The notes: generated by a model not told the origin, from the sequence alone. Positions 28,111 to 36,271 are shown, counted from the stretch's first letter. The stretch: DNA of 64,000 bases from Flavobacteriales bacterium (GCA_021741155.1 JAIOYP010000004.1:1-64000), one strand, 5' to 3'. Numbers and translations are program-made.

Positions 28111-29382
28111 CTAGTCCTCTACTTTCGGTTCGTCTAACGGCATAACCAGCGTGGCATTTACAAACTGCCGTGCAATATCAAAACACTGCTCGTTCTCGTT
28201 TGAGATAGGCGTGTATTTGGCAAACTTGGCAAGATCGGCCATTTGCAGCATCTGCTTCAGCGTTTGCGTTTTGGTGTCTTCCAATCCTTTTAGCTTGAGA
28301 GCCGAAACAGTTTCGTGCGTGGTCATTTCTAGCGCCAACACGTCATATCTGAACTCAATGTACTCTCTCACAATGTCCGATAATTCGATATAGAATTGCT
28401 TGGTTTGGTTGTTCTGCCACAGTTTTTTCAAGCGCAGTTCTTCCAATTTCTCCAAGGCAATTTCGTGTGCTGGGCGCTTTGGTTTTGGTCTCGCAATAGG
28501 AGCCTCTGGTACCTTGCGGTATTTTTTCCAAAGAAGGAATCCTCCAATGAGTAGGGCAATAATAATCAGTGCCAATACTCCCCATTTGATAAGCGATTGC
28601 CAGTTGAACGGAACATCATACGGTTCTTTAATGTCCTTGATGTCGGCTTCCATCTCTACAGGAATATCCGATACGAAGAGCAACAGCGGTTCGGTTGATA
28701 GCGATTGTGAGCTATCGCCATTGAAGATGAATGTGATTGGCGGCAGCACAATAAAACCCGTATCGAAACTGGTAAGCACCAATCGCTGATGAATGATGGT
28801 TTCTCCCGTTTCCTTCTTAATGGTATCTGGAATAGACGCTTGTACAATCTCCAATTGACCTGTGATGCTATCCTTAAAACTTGGCCATGCAACAGGAATC
28901 AGCTCATTAAACTCTACAGAAATATCGAGGTTTACTTGGTCGCCAATGAGTATTTGGGTGCTATCGAGCACGGCTTTTACGGTGGCGTTTTGGGCGAACG
29001 AAAAGGTGATTAGCAGATTAGCTAATGAGATAATTAGCAAATACTTAAACATTGAACCTGAAACTTTGAACTCGCTTCTCATTGGCAAATTAGCTAATGT
29101 GCTAATTAGCGAATGCTTGAGTATCGAAACCCTTCGACTACGCTCAGGGAGGCCGCCTTGGTTGAGCGAAGTCGAAACCTTGAACTCGCTTCTCATTTGC
29201 TCATTAGCTAATTTGCTAATTAACAAATGCTTGAGTATCGAAACCCTTCGACTACGCTCAGGGAGGCCGCCTTGGCTGAGCGAAGTCGAAACTTTGAATT
29301 CGCTTCTCATTTGCTCATTGGCTAATTTGCTAATTAGCAAATACTTGCACTTTGAACCTTGAACCTTGAACTCTCCCATCAT
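28111..29382 (-). CDS. DUF4381-like membrane protein with tandem repeat-derived N-terminus
   Basis: The conserved part starts near residue 131 with QNATVKAVLDSTQILIGDQV: a periplasmic beta domain, one transmembrane helix (IKWGVLALIIIALLIGGFLLW) and a cytoplasmic helical tail. The signal peptide is MFKYLLIISLANLLITFSFA at Met111 (29052). The ATG at 29382 overlaps the DUF58 stop (ATGA), so translation probably starts there, reading through two tandem 38-residue units (SEFKVSTSL(S/N)QGGLPERSRR...) coded by 114-bp DNA repeats. Met101/Met111 are the alternative starts and would restore a normal exported protein. Fills the position of this gene in Bat operons. Confidence 0.8.
   Translation of the reverse strand: MMGEFKVQGSKCKYLLISKLANEQMRSEFKVSTSLSQGGLPERSRRVSILKHLLISKLANEQMRSEFKVSTSLNQGGLPERSRRVSILKHSLISTLANLPMRSEFKVSGSMFKYLLIISLANLLITFSFAQNATVKAVLDSTQILIGDQVNLDISVEFNELIPVAWPSFKDSITGQLEIVQASIPDTIKKETGETIIHQRLVLTSFDTGFIVLPPITFIFNGDSSQSLSTEPLLLFVSDIPVEMEADIKDIKEPYDVPFNWQSLIKWGVLALIIIALLIGGFLLWKKYRKVPEAPIARPKPKRPAHEIALEKLEELRLKKLWQNNQTKQFYIELSDIVREYIEFRYDVLALEMTTHETVSALKLKGLEDTKTQTLKQMLQMADLAKFAKYTPISNENEQCFDIARQFVNATLVMPLDEPKVED
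29060..29342. repeat. Tandem 114-bp repeat with TTCGACT..CGCTCAG hairpins
   Basis: Two copies, GCTTGAGTATCG starting at 29115 and 29229, exactly 114 bp apart (38 codons). Each holds a hairpin (TTCGACTACGCTCAG facing CTGAGCGAAGTCGAA, about 15 bp with one mismatch) and an AT-rich GCTAATTTGCTAATTAG stretch; that stretch also occurs at 29008-29035 and 29321-29340, so the block has about four partial units. Confidence 0.88.
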
Positions 29383-30251
29383 CTCGCTCCTCTTCGTTTA
29401 AACAGGTTCATTAACGGTTTGATATACGAACCATCCGTTCTTACTTCGGCCATATCTACACCCGATTTTAGCAATAGGTCTTTCAACTCAGCTTCAAACC
29501 GTAGGCTATTGGCTTTTAGTTTGATGCGTGTTTGTTTGTTGGAAGTGTCAACCCACACCAATTCGCCTGTTTCGGCATCTGTAATTGGCAAAAGTCCCAC
29601 ATTCGGAATCTCTTGCTCCAATTGGTCATACACGCGAATGGCTACCAAATCGTGCTTCTTGTTTGCCAATTTGAGGGCATCGGAATAGCCTTTGTCCATA
29701 AAATCGGTAAGTAAAAAGGTGATGCTACGTTTCTTAACCACATTGGTGAGGTAGCGCAATGCTTCGCTTAAGTCGGTGCCTTTGTGCTCAGGAGTGAAGT
29801 CAATTAACTCACGAATGATGCGCAAAATGTGGCTCTTTCCCTTCTTGGGCGGAATGAATTTCTCTACCCTATCGCTGAAGAAGATGATGCCCACTTTGTC
29901 GTTATTCTGAATGGCAGAGAACGAAAGCACCGCACAAATCTCGGTCATTAGCTGACGCTTCATCATCACCTTAGAACCAAAATCGCCCGAACCACTTACG
30001 TCTACCACAAGCATAACGGTGAGTTCTCTTTCTTCTTCAAATACTTTAACGTAAGGGTCTCCTGCTCTGGCGGTTACGTTCCAGTCGATGGTACGCACAT
30101 CATCGCCCATTTGGTATTCCCTCACTTCAGAAAAAGCCATACCGCGCCCCTTAAAAGCAGAGTGATACTGACCAGAGAATATCTGATTGCTCAGACCTCT
30201 TGTCTTAATCTCTACTTTCCGTACGCGTTTTAAAAGCTCTGACGTTTCCAT
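29379..30251 (-). CDS. DUF58 protein of the Bat operon
   Basis: 290 residues from ATG 30251 (METSELLKRVRKVEIK). DUF58 core: YQMGDDVRTIDWNVTAR near residue 55 and a VWA-like start VVDVSGSGDFG near 85; FLLTDFMDKGYSD follows. The open frame to 30389 is purine-repeat DNA and is rejected. Cytoplasmic VWA-like protein that in MoxR systems is predicted to work with the AAA+ ATPase. ATGA overlap with the next gene. Confidence 0.92.
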   Translation of the reverse strand: METSELLKRVRKVEIKTRGLSNQIFSGQYHSAFKGRGMAFSEVREYQMGDDVRTIDWNVTARAGDPYVKVFEEERELTVMLVVDVSGSGDFGSKVMMKRQLMTEICAVLSFSAIQNNDKVGIIFFSDRVEKFIPPKKGKSHILRIIRELIDFTPEHKGTDLSEALRYLTNVVKKRSITFLLTDFMDKGYSDALKLANKKHDLVAIRVYDQLEQEIPNVGLLPITDAETGELVWVDTSNKQTRIKLKANSLRFEAELKDLLLKSGVDMAEVRTDGSYIKPLMNLFKRRGAR

Positions 30252-30260
30252 GTTATTTTC

Positions 30261-30375
30261 AAGGGACGAGGGAGAGGGACAAAGGACAAGAGTGTCTCCT
30301 CCTACAATCACCCTAGATGCCGTTAGTTTTTCTGTGTTAAAGACAAGAGTAAAGGACGAAAAACGAGAGGACGGA
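30261..30375. repeat. GGGACGAGGG purine tract, left side of the four-helix-bundle gene
   Basis: GGGACGAGGGAGAGGGAC and AAAGGACAAGAG runs at 30261-30291, and GAGTAAAGGACGAAAAACG at 30346-30366, purine on the plus strand. The mirrored pyrimidine tract on the other side of the gene is at 30791-30870. Confidence 0.8.
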
Positions 30376-30397
30376 ACCTCCAATGTCAATCTTCACC

Positions 30398-30766
30398 TCA
30401 CTTTTTGCTATTCTTCTCTTCTAATGTTTTAATCGTTTTACTCAACATGGCTATAATGCCATTCAACTTCTGTGTTCTGTCGCTTACTAGCTCTGCTGGT
30501 AGCAATTTAGCGGAGCGTTGATACCAACCTTTGGTTTCTCTGGCTGAGCCTCTTGAAATTCGCAGAAACTGCGGATATTCTTTTCCATGTCCTCTTCCAT
30601 ACCCTTCCTCAATATTTGCTGAAACAGAACCACAACTCCGAATCAACTGACGAGCCACTTCTTTTCCTCTGAAATCTTTGGCAAGAACATCACAATCATC
30701 CCAACATGCATCATATAGCTGCATCGATTGCTGGTAGAATATCAGATTATCAAGTGGGTCACTCAT
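30398..30766 (-). CDS. Four-helix-bundle protein (S23 / 23S-rRNA-intervening-sequence family)
   Basis: 122 residues from ATG 30766 (MSDPLDNLIFYQQSMQLYDACWDD). The family pattern is clear: QLYDACWDDCDVLAKDFRGKEV, SCGSVSANIEEGYGRG, KEYPQFLRISRGSARETKGW. Members form pentameric bundles and include Avd of diversity-generating retroelements and proteins coded inside 23S rRNA insertions; function is unclear. Here it sits between moxR and DUF58, which are normally adjacent, in the operon's orientation. No reverse transcriptase or variable repeat is near, so it is not a DGR. A TTG at 30811 would extend it into repeat DNA; I reject that. Confidence 0.88.
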   Translation of the reverse strand: MSDPLDNLIFYQQSMQLYDACWDDCDVLAKDFRGKEVARQLIRSCGSVSANIEEGYGRGHGKEYPQFLRISRGSARETKGWYQRSAKLLPAELVSDRTQKLNGIIAMLSKTIKTLEEKNSKK

Positions 30767-30790
30767 TTCAGTCAGTTTAGATTTCAAACT

Positions 30791-30870
30791 CTCGTCCCTC
30801 TCTCGTCCCAATATTCAAAGAATCCTTCCCCTCGTCCTTCGTCCCAATATCTCAAAGAATCCGTGCCCTC
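30791..30870. repeat. Mirrored pyrimidine tract with two copies of a 24-bp unit
   Basis: Two copies of a CTCGTCCCAATAT(T/C)TCAAAGAATCC-type unit at 30802-30825 and 30839-30862, inside CTCGTCCC-rich sequence. The same unit occurs in the opposite orientation at 32053-32075. Confidence 0.85.
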
Positions 30871-30882
30871 GCCCCTAACAGT

Positions 30883-31869
30883 CTAAGGAACTTCGACTGT
30901 GTTTAAGATATCTGCAATAATCTCCTCAGAAGTAATGTTTTCTGCTTCGGCTTCGTAGGTAAGTCCAATACGGTGACGCAACACATCGTTGCAAACCGCA
31001 CGCACATCCTCAGGAATAACGTAGCCTCTGCGCTTGATAAAGGCGTATGCCTTCGCTGCCTTGGCCAAGGCAATACTTGCACGTGGCGAACCTCCGAAGC
31101 TGATAAGGTCTTTGAGTTTGGCTAGACCGTTATCTTCTGGGTAACGACTGGCAAATACAATATCAACGATGTATTTCTCAATCTTCTCGTCCATATACAC
31201 TTGGCGCACCACATCGCGAGCTTTAATGATGTCTTCTGGCTTCAGAACGGCATTTGCCTTTGGGTATTCTCCTGCCAAGTTGTGGCGGATAATCTGTGCC
31301 TCATCAGCCTTATTTGGGTACGATATCACCACTTTAAGCATAAAACGGTCAACCTGTGCCTCTGGCAATGGGTAGGTTCCCTCCTGCTCAATTGGGTTCA
31401 TGGTAGCCATTACCAAAAACGGCTCTTCCAACTTATACGTGGTATCGCCAATGGTAACCTGCTTCTCTTGCATGGCCTCAAGCAATGCACTTTGCACCTT
31501 GGCAGGGGCACGGTTAATCTCATCTGCTAGAATGAAATTAGAGAAGATTGGTCCTTTACGGACGTCAAAACCACCTGTTTTCTGATTGTAAATCTGTGTA
31601 CCCACCACATCGGCTGGCAATAAATCTGGCGTAAACTGAATACGGCTAAAACCCGCATTGATGGTGGATGCCAATGTGTTGATGGCTAGCGTCTTTGCCA
31701 GTCCAGGTACACCTTCCAGGAGAACGTGTCCTTTTGATAACAGACCGATTAGTAGGCTTTCTACCATGTGTTTTTGTCCTACAATCACCTTGTCCATTTC
31801 CATGGTTAGGATATCGACAAAGGCACTCTCCTTCTCGATCAGCTCGTTGATCTGCTTGATGTCTGTCAT
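30883..31869 (-). CDS. moxR: MoxR-type AAA+ ATPase
   Basis: 328 residues from ATG 31869 (MTDIKQINELIEKES). Walker A GVPGLAKT near residue 58; Walker B region ILADEINRAPAKVQSALLEAMQE near 120; sensor ATMNPIEQEGTYPLPEAQVDRF. MoxR ATPases act as chaperones in activating VWA-domain proteins; here the partners are DUF58, BatA and BatB in the same run. First gene of the operon; the longer frame to 31920 crosses the promoter and is rejected. Confidence 0.95.
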   Translation of the reverse strand: MTDIKQINELIEKESAFVDILTMEMDKVIVGQKHMVESLLIGLLSKGHVLLEGVPGLAKTLAINTLASTINAGFSRIQFTPDLLPADVVGTQIYNQKTGGFDVRKGPIFSNFILADEINRAPAKVQSALLEAMQEKQVTIGDTTYKLEEPFLVMATMNPIEQEGTYPLPEAQVDRFMLKVVISYPNKADEAQIIRHNLAGEYPKANAVLKPEDIIKARDVVRQVYMDEKIEKYIVDIVFASRYPEDNGLAKLKDLISFGGSPRASIALAKAAKAYAFIKRRGYVIPEDVRAVCNDVLRHRIGLTYEAEAENITSEEIIADILNTVEVP

Positions 31870-31891
31870 GATTAATTTTCGTTTGGTTGCG

Positions 31892-31921
31892 CAAAAATAT
31901 AGATCGCTTACAACCACCAAA
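31892..31921 (-). promoter_or_regulatory. Promoter of the moxR-bat operon
   Basis: On the minus strand: TTTG (31918-31921), an 18-bp spacer, then TAttTTTG (31892-31899). Both boxes match the Bacteroidota consensus and the spacing is normal. 22 bp then lead to the moxR ATG. Confidence 0.75.
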
Positions 31922-31968
31922 CAGATAAAACCGTTAAGTGGGGTTAACGGGTTCTTAAAAAGTGTTAA

Positions 31969-32091
31969 TCCGCCTGTGGCGGGACGGGAGAAAGGGACGA
32001 GGGAAAAAGGAAAAACGAGAAAATGGAAAAAGGTAGTTGCAACGAGGGGACCGATTCTTTGAATATTAGGACGAGGAAAGAGACGGATTCC
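31969..32091. repeat. GGGACGAGGG purine tract with GATTCTTTGAATATT unit
   Basis: In the 427-bp gap between moxR and the next lipoprotein gene. Begins CCGCCTGTGGCGGGAC and continues as purine tract to about 32048; the unit GATTCTTTGAATATTAGGAC at 32053-32072 matches the two units at 30802-30862 in reverse. Probably another copy of the same element type, without a gene. Confidence 0.8.
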
Positions 32092-32111
32092 TAAACTTTA
32101 TTCAATGAATT

Positions 32112-32164
32112 ACAGCCTCATTCTAATCTATTTCTTATCCAAAATAGGTAAGAACAGAGGCTGT
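32112..32164. terminator. Possible terminator hairpin in the moxR-lipoprotein gap
   Basis: 8-bp perfect arms ACAGCCTC (32112-32119) and GAGGCTGT (32157-32164) with an inner TTCTTA/TAAGAA pair. A CTTTCAATTTG tail follows on the plus strand. Could end the lipoprotein transcript reading leftward. The rest of the gap to 32296 shows nothing else. Confidence 0.45.
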
Positions 32165-32296
32165 CTTTCAATTTGAATTTGTTCCTTAGTGTGTCGGGTC
32201 TAGCCGATTATCTAGTGAATGCGAGCATCATTACCATTTAACCCAACAATCCGCACAAAACAACCTTGGTGGCGGCAAAAAGCTTAAACGGGTTTG

Positions 32297-32860
32297 TCAA
32301 TGACACACCAGATTCTGTCCACAAATCTTTTTACGATTACTGAGTAGTCCTCCATTCATCACCAATTGCACATCGCTGAAATTGAGCGTCACATTTCCAC
32401 TGGCATCGGCAGTTGCTTGAACTGTTCCGCTCTGATCATCACTGAACCAACTACTCTGGTTGTCTTCTGTTTCCTCGTAAAAATTCATTCTGAAAGTAGC
32501 TAATCCAGCAGGTGCAGCAGTGCCTGATATTTGCCACATGCCGTTATCGAGCTGATAGGTGGTAGTTTGTCCTGCTGGCGGAACACTGCTAAGTGTGACG
32601 TTTATAGCGGGAATAATGAGCGTACTGCCCGAACCGTAGATTACATCTCGCAAATGCGTGACCCAGATAGCTCCATTAATTGGAGTCTGCCCACAACTGT
32701 GAGCACCTGCCGTATGGAATGGAAAGGCTTTGCCGTCTATGATTATTAAATCATCAGTAAGGTCTGCGCAAGTGAGAGAGCCCGTATCTGGATTATCTTC
32801 TGCACAACCAGAAATGAGTAGTGTTGCAAAGGCAATGGCCGCGTAAGTTGGTATTTTCAT
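32297..32860 (-). CDS. Lipoprotein of unknown function
   Basis: 187 residues with lipobox LISGC at Cys19 (MKIPTYAAIAFATLLISGC). The mature part is rich in Thr, Ser and Gly with hints of beta strands (TFRMNFYEETEDNQSSWFS; ASGNVTLNFSDVQLVM). No family recognised. Outer-membrane anchoring is likely. Divergent from the CPBP gene. Confidence 0.7.
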   Translation of the reverse strand: MKIPTYAAIAFATLLISGCAEDNPDTGSLTCADLTDDLIIIDGKAFPFHTAGAHSCGQTPINGAIWVTHLRDVIYGSGSTLIIPAINVTLSSVPPAGQTTTYQLDNGMWQISGTAAPAGLATFRMNFYEETEDNQSSWFSDDQSGTVQATADASGNVTLNFSDVQLVMNGGLLSNRKKICGQNLVCH

Positions 32861-33036
32861 GATAAGGATTTTTGCGTGAATTTAAACTGGAAAAAAATAG
32901 CTGACACCATAGTTGAAAACTTATTTTTCAGGTTCAATCGGTTGCAATTACATGAATTTCAAAAACCGATTGAGAAATCATTTTTGGTAGCCGAAGGAAT
33001 AATCGTTAGCACATTTTACAACAAAGCAACTTCACA

Positions 33037-33726
33037 ATGAATTGGAAAAAAATTGGATTGTTTCTTTCACTGGCATTCAGCATTAGTTGGCTAAGTGCAG
33101 CGGTTATTTACCATTCAGGTATGACCTACGGGTCGGGAATCTCCCTGTTTATAGTTGCCTGTTTTTACATGCCCGCTCCTGCTCTTTCGGCTTTCATTGT
33201 TCAGAAATACATCTATAAAGAACTGTTCGAGCCATTTGGTTGGATTTGGAAAGGCATCAACTGGAAGTGGATTATTGGCACCATTCTCATCTCCATATTC
33301 TTCATTTTAGGAACCATGGCAGTTGTTGCACTGGCAGGCAACACACTGAGTATTTCTAGCTTCGGAACATTGGATTTTTCGGAGGATGCCATCATTCAGA
33401 AATTGGTTGAAATTGTTACTCTTGCCGACCCTAACCTACCTATAGATATAGAAAGTGAACTTGAAACAATGGCATTTGCAATTGGTGCTATTCCACTTTT
33501 AGCTGTCACTTTCTTAAGTGGAATCTTTGCAGCTTTCACCATCAACCTACCATTCATGTTTGGCGAAGAATTTGGCTGGCGCGGACTGCTACTCAAAGAA
33601 ACGCAGCAATTGGGTTTCATAAAAAGCAATCTGCCTATCGGTTTTATTTGGGAATCGTTGCGGATAAGCATAAAATATTTCTTTATTGAAGTAGTAAGAG
33701 AGCGAAAGCTATATGATAGTTGCTAA
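33037..33726 (+). pseudogene. Truncated CPBP-family intramembrane metalloprotease
   Basis: 229-residue open frame with about five membrane helices and the first CPBP catalytic motif (FGEEFGWRG, the EExxxR box, near residue 184). Family members continue with an IGFIWGxWH-type helix giving catalytic His and then another His/Asn motif. Here the similarity stops at IGFIW and the frame runs into an unrelated tail (ESLRISIKYFFIEVVRERKLYDSC). The His residues are therefore missing, so the product is probably inactive; a deletion around 33650 is the simplest cause. Confidence 0.6.
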
Positions 33727-33767
33727 TCGTGAAACCAAGCACCAATACTCACTCCTAAAACCTTCCG

Positions 33768-33775
33768 TATCTTTG
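33768..33775 (+). promoter_or_regulatory. -7 box (TAtcTTTG) of the U32 gene
   Basis: Exact consensus followed by CCGCCCC and an A-rich leader (CAAAAAAACC) to the ATG at 33799. Confidence 0.7.
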
Positions 33776-33798
33776 CCGCCCCAAAAAAACCATCTATC

Positions 33799-35031
33799 AT
33801 GACGGGAAATATAGAAGTAATGAGCCCTGCGGGGTCTTTCGATTCGCTAATGGCAGCCATACAAGGTGGTGCCGATTCGGTCTATTTCGGAATTGAGCAG
33901 TTGAACATGCGCGCGAGGGCTGCAAATAACTTCACCTTTGAAGACTTGGAGAAGATTGCAGAAATCTGCCATCCAAAAGGAGTGAAGACTTATCTTACGC
34001 TCAACACCATCATTTACGACCACGATTTATCGTTGATGAAGCGGATTGTAGATGGCGTAAAGAAGGCAGGAATTACAGCTATCATTGCTTCAGATCAGGC
34101 GGTAATAAACTATGCTGCTAAGATTAAGGTAGAAGTGCATATCAGCACTCAGACCAATGTAACCAACTTAGAAACCGTTGAGTTCTTCTCGCATTTTGCG
34201 GATGTGATGGTTACCTCTCGTGAGTTAAGCCTCAAGCAGGTCAAAGACATCACCAAAGGCATTGTGAGAGACGACTTGCGTGGACCTTCTGGTGAGTTGG
34301 TGCGTATCGAAATCTTCGCCCATGGAGCGCTTTGCATGGCTGTTTCTGGTAAGTGCTATTTGAGTTTGCACACTAACAATTCATCTGCAAACAGAGGTGC
34401 TTGCGTGCAAAATTGCCGCAGAACATACACCGTTACCGATGACGAAGGCAATCAATTGGAGATTGATAACGAATACATTATGTCGCCAAAAGACCTTTGC
34501 ACTATTGGTTTCTTAGATCAAGTGATTGATGCTGGTGTTACTGTTCTTAAAATTGAAGGCCGAGGCAGAGCACCAGAGTATGTAAAAGAAGTAACCAAGT
34601 GCTACAAAGAAGCAGTGGAGTCTATTCAAGATGGAAACTACACCAAAGAGAAAATTGCAGGTTGGAACGAACGTTTAGCTACCGTTTACAACCGTGGTTT
34701 TTGGGATGGTTATTATTTAGGTAAAGAGCTAGGCGAGTGGAGCGAAGGACACGGTTCCCAAGCCACCACAAAGAAGAAATACGTGGGTAAAGGCGTGAAG
34801 TATTTCCCTAAAATCAATGTGGCTGAGTTCCTGATGGAATCACATTCACTTAAAGTGGGAGATAAAATTTTGGTTACTGGACCAACAACTGGCGTGGTGG
34901 AGAAAATCATTTCTGAAATGCGTGTTGATGATAAGATGGTAGATGTGGTAGAGAAAGGCGTAAGCTTCTCCATTCCTATTGATGAAATCATTCGTCCTTC
35001 CGATAAACTCTACCGTGTAGAGCCTGCATGA
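33799..35031 (+). CDS. U32 peptidase-family protein (TrhP/RlhA-like RNA hydroxylation type)
   Basis: 410 residues. The MSPAGSFDSLMAAIQGGADSVYFG start and the HGALCMAVSGKCYLS ... RGACVQNCRRTY cysteine set (four Cys) are diagnostic. In E. coli the relatives TrhP and RlhA are needed for prephenate-dependent 5-hydroxylation of tRNA or rRNA and the Cys set is thought to hold an iron-sulfur cluster. 'Peptidase' is the older name. Overlaps a 4Fe-4S ferredoxin by 4 bp, which fits a redox role. Confidence 0.88.
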   Translation: MTGNIEVMSPAGSFDSLMAAIQGGADSVYFGIEQLNMRARAANNFTFEDLEKIAEICHPKGVKTYLTLNTIIYDHDLSLMKRIVDGVKKAGITAIIASDQAVINYAAKIKVEVHISTQTNVTNLETVEFFSHFADVMVTSRELSLKQVKDITKGIVRDDLRGPSGELVRIEIFAHGALCMAVSGKCYLSLHTNNSSANRGACVQNCRRTYTVTDDEGNQLEIDNEYIMSPKDLCTIGFLDQVIDAGVTVLKIEGRGRAPEYVKEVTKCYKEAVESIQDGNYTKEKIAGWNERLATVYNRGFWDGYYLGKELGEWSEGHGSQATTKKKYVGKGVKYFPKINVAEFLMESHSLKVGDKILVTGPTTGVVEKIISEMRVDDKMVDVVEKGVSFSIPIDEIIRPSDKLYRVEPA

Positions 35032-35255
35032 TTCGCATTACCCAGCAACGAGACAAATGCATTGGCTGCAACTACTGCGTAGAAGTAGCATTACAACGCT
35101 GGCGTATGAGTAAGAAAGACGGCAAATGCACCCTCATTGGTGCGAAGGAAAAGCGCGGCTTCCATTCCGTTATAGTTGGCGATGATGAATTGGAAGAAAG
35201 CCTAGAAGCGGTTAAAGTATGCCCCGTTAAAATTATTAAGGTGGAGAAGATTTAG
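35028..35255 (+). CDS. Small 4Fe-4S ferredoxin
   Basis: 75 residues with CIGCNYC (CxxCxxC) at the N-terminus and CPV at the C-terminal end, giving four ligands for one [4Fe-4S] cluster. No second cluster. The ATG overlaps the U32 stop, so it is probably the electron donor of that protein or supports its cluster. Confidence 0.85.
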   Translation: MIRITQQRDKCIGCNYCVEVALQRWRMSKKDGKCTLIGAKEKRGFHSVIVGDDELEESLEAVKVCPVKIIKVEKI

Positions 35256-35280
35256 TTTGAGGCGTAAGTAGTAAGTCGAA

Positions 35281-35288
35281 AAAAAAAA
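35281..35288. repeat. Left copy of 8-bp target site duplication (A8)
   Basis: Eight A residues directly outside the left inverted repeat. The same eight bases follow the right inverted repeat at 37005-37012, on the same strand. A 10-A run surrounds the left copy, so exact bounds are ambiguous by a base or two. Confidence 0.6.
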
Positions 35289-35293
35289 CGGAA

Positions 35294-36271
35294 TTAGAAA
35301 CTTGTCGGGTCATTGGTTTTAACTGCGTTTTTAACGAGTGTTTCAAACATATCATCCTCGTGCCTATTGTTGTACTTGAAAACGAACTCGGCAACATAGT
35401 TCGGAAGGTACTTCGGACTTACTTGGTGGTATTGCCCAATGATGCCACGTTTGACTATCGCCCAGAAACTTTCAATCGAATTGGTGTTGATGCCTTTGTA
35501 TGACCACATCTTTTGATGGTCAATCTTGATGTGTTCGATTATCTCTGAAAGTCGGTTGTAGCCGCTGTATTCATCGGTAACGAGAATTGATTCACTTTCT
35601 TTCACATTGTCTTGAACCATCTTCCGCAAATTCCGTGCGGTCAACTTTTCCATCACTTCGGCAACCACGTTCCCATCTCGCTGAACGATTCCGACCACAG
35701 ATATTTTGGTTGTTCCGCGACCACGTTTCGGTTTTACTTTCGGGTACTTTTTCTTGTACTCCCCTTCCGTAATCTCAAAGTCTTGTTTCAGGTCGTAGAG
35801 TTTATAGTCTAGCTTTTCTTTCTGACCTTCCGTAAGCATCATTTTGGCATTCTTACGAGGTTTGCCGCCTATGTAAGTCTCATCCATTTCCACTACACCG
35901 TCAAGTTTGCCGTTGTCTTCAACCATAAGTTCGCGAATGGTCATATACATATTCCATGCGGTCGGGTAACTCACTCCGAGGTTTCGTTGAAGTTGCAACG
36001 CGGAAACGCCCTTTTTCGCATCCGTAATTATCGCAAAGGCATAGAACCACGTCTTCAACGGAATCCGAGTGCGGTGCAATGCTGTTCCTGCGGTCACACT
36101 GGATGTCTTGCGGCAATCCTTGCAGGTGAAACGGTGGTCTTTCAGTCGCACACCAAGATTAACGCTATCGCAAAATCCGCATTTCGGCTTTTTGCCGTAA
36201 CGCGCTTGCTCCAAATGCACAATACAGTCAAGTTCAGTTGGAAAGGCTTCGTTTATCTGAATCAGATTCAT
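35294..36271 (-). CDS. IS1595-family (ISXO2-like) transposase
   Basis: 325 residues: N-terminal zinc ribbon (CGFCDSVN ... CKDCRKTSS), helix-turn-helix-like part (ALQLQRNLGVSYPTAWNMY) and an ISXO2-like DDE domain (EMDETYIGG with first Asp; LVTDEYSGY second Asp; TNSIESFWAIVKRGI with Asn/Glu and the final residues). The full frame suggests an active or recent insertion. The TAA sits in the left inverted repeat. Confidence 0.92.
   Translation of the reverse strand: MNLIQINEAFPTELDCIVHLEQARYGKKPKCGFCDSVNLGVRLKDHRFTCKDCRKTSSVTAGTALHRTRIPLKTWFYAFAIITDAKKGVSALQLQRNLGVSYPTAWNMYMTIRELMVEDNGKLDGVVEMDETYIGGKPRKNAKMMLTEGQKEKLDYKLYDLKQDFEITEGEYKKKYPKVKPKRGRGTTKISVVGIVQRDGNVVAEVMEKLTARNLRKMVQDNVKESESILVTDEYSGYNRLSEIIEHIKIDHQKMWSYKGINTNSIESFWAIVKRGIIGQYHQVSPKYLPNYVAEFVFKYNNRHEDDMFETLVKNAVKTNDPTSF

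Noticed and set aside
29060-29342. Regular tandem repeats considered as a CRISPR array
   Set aside because: The 114-bp copies are alike along their whole length, with no short repeats and unique spacers, and no cas genes are near.
30398-30766. Diversity-generating retroelement accessory (Avd)
   Set aside because: Same fold family, but no reverse transcriptase or template/variable repeat is in the region.
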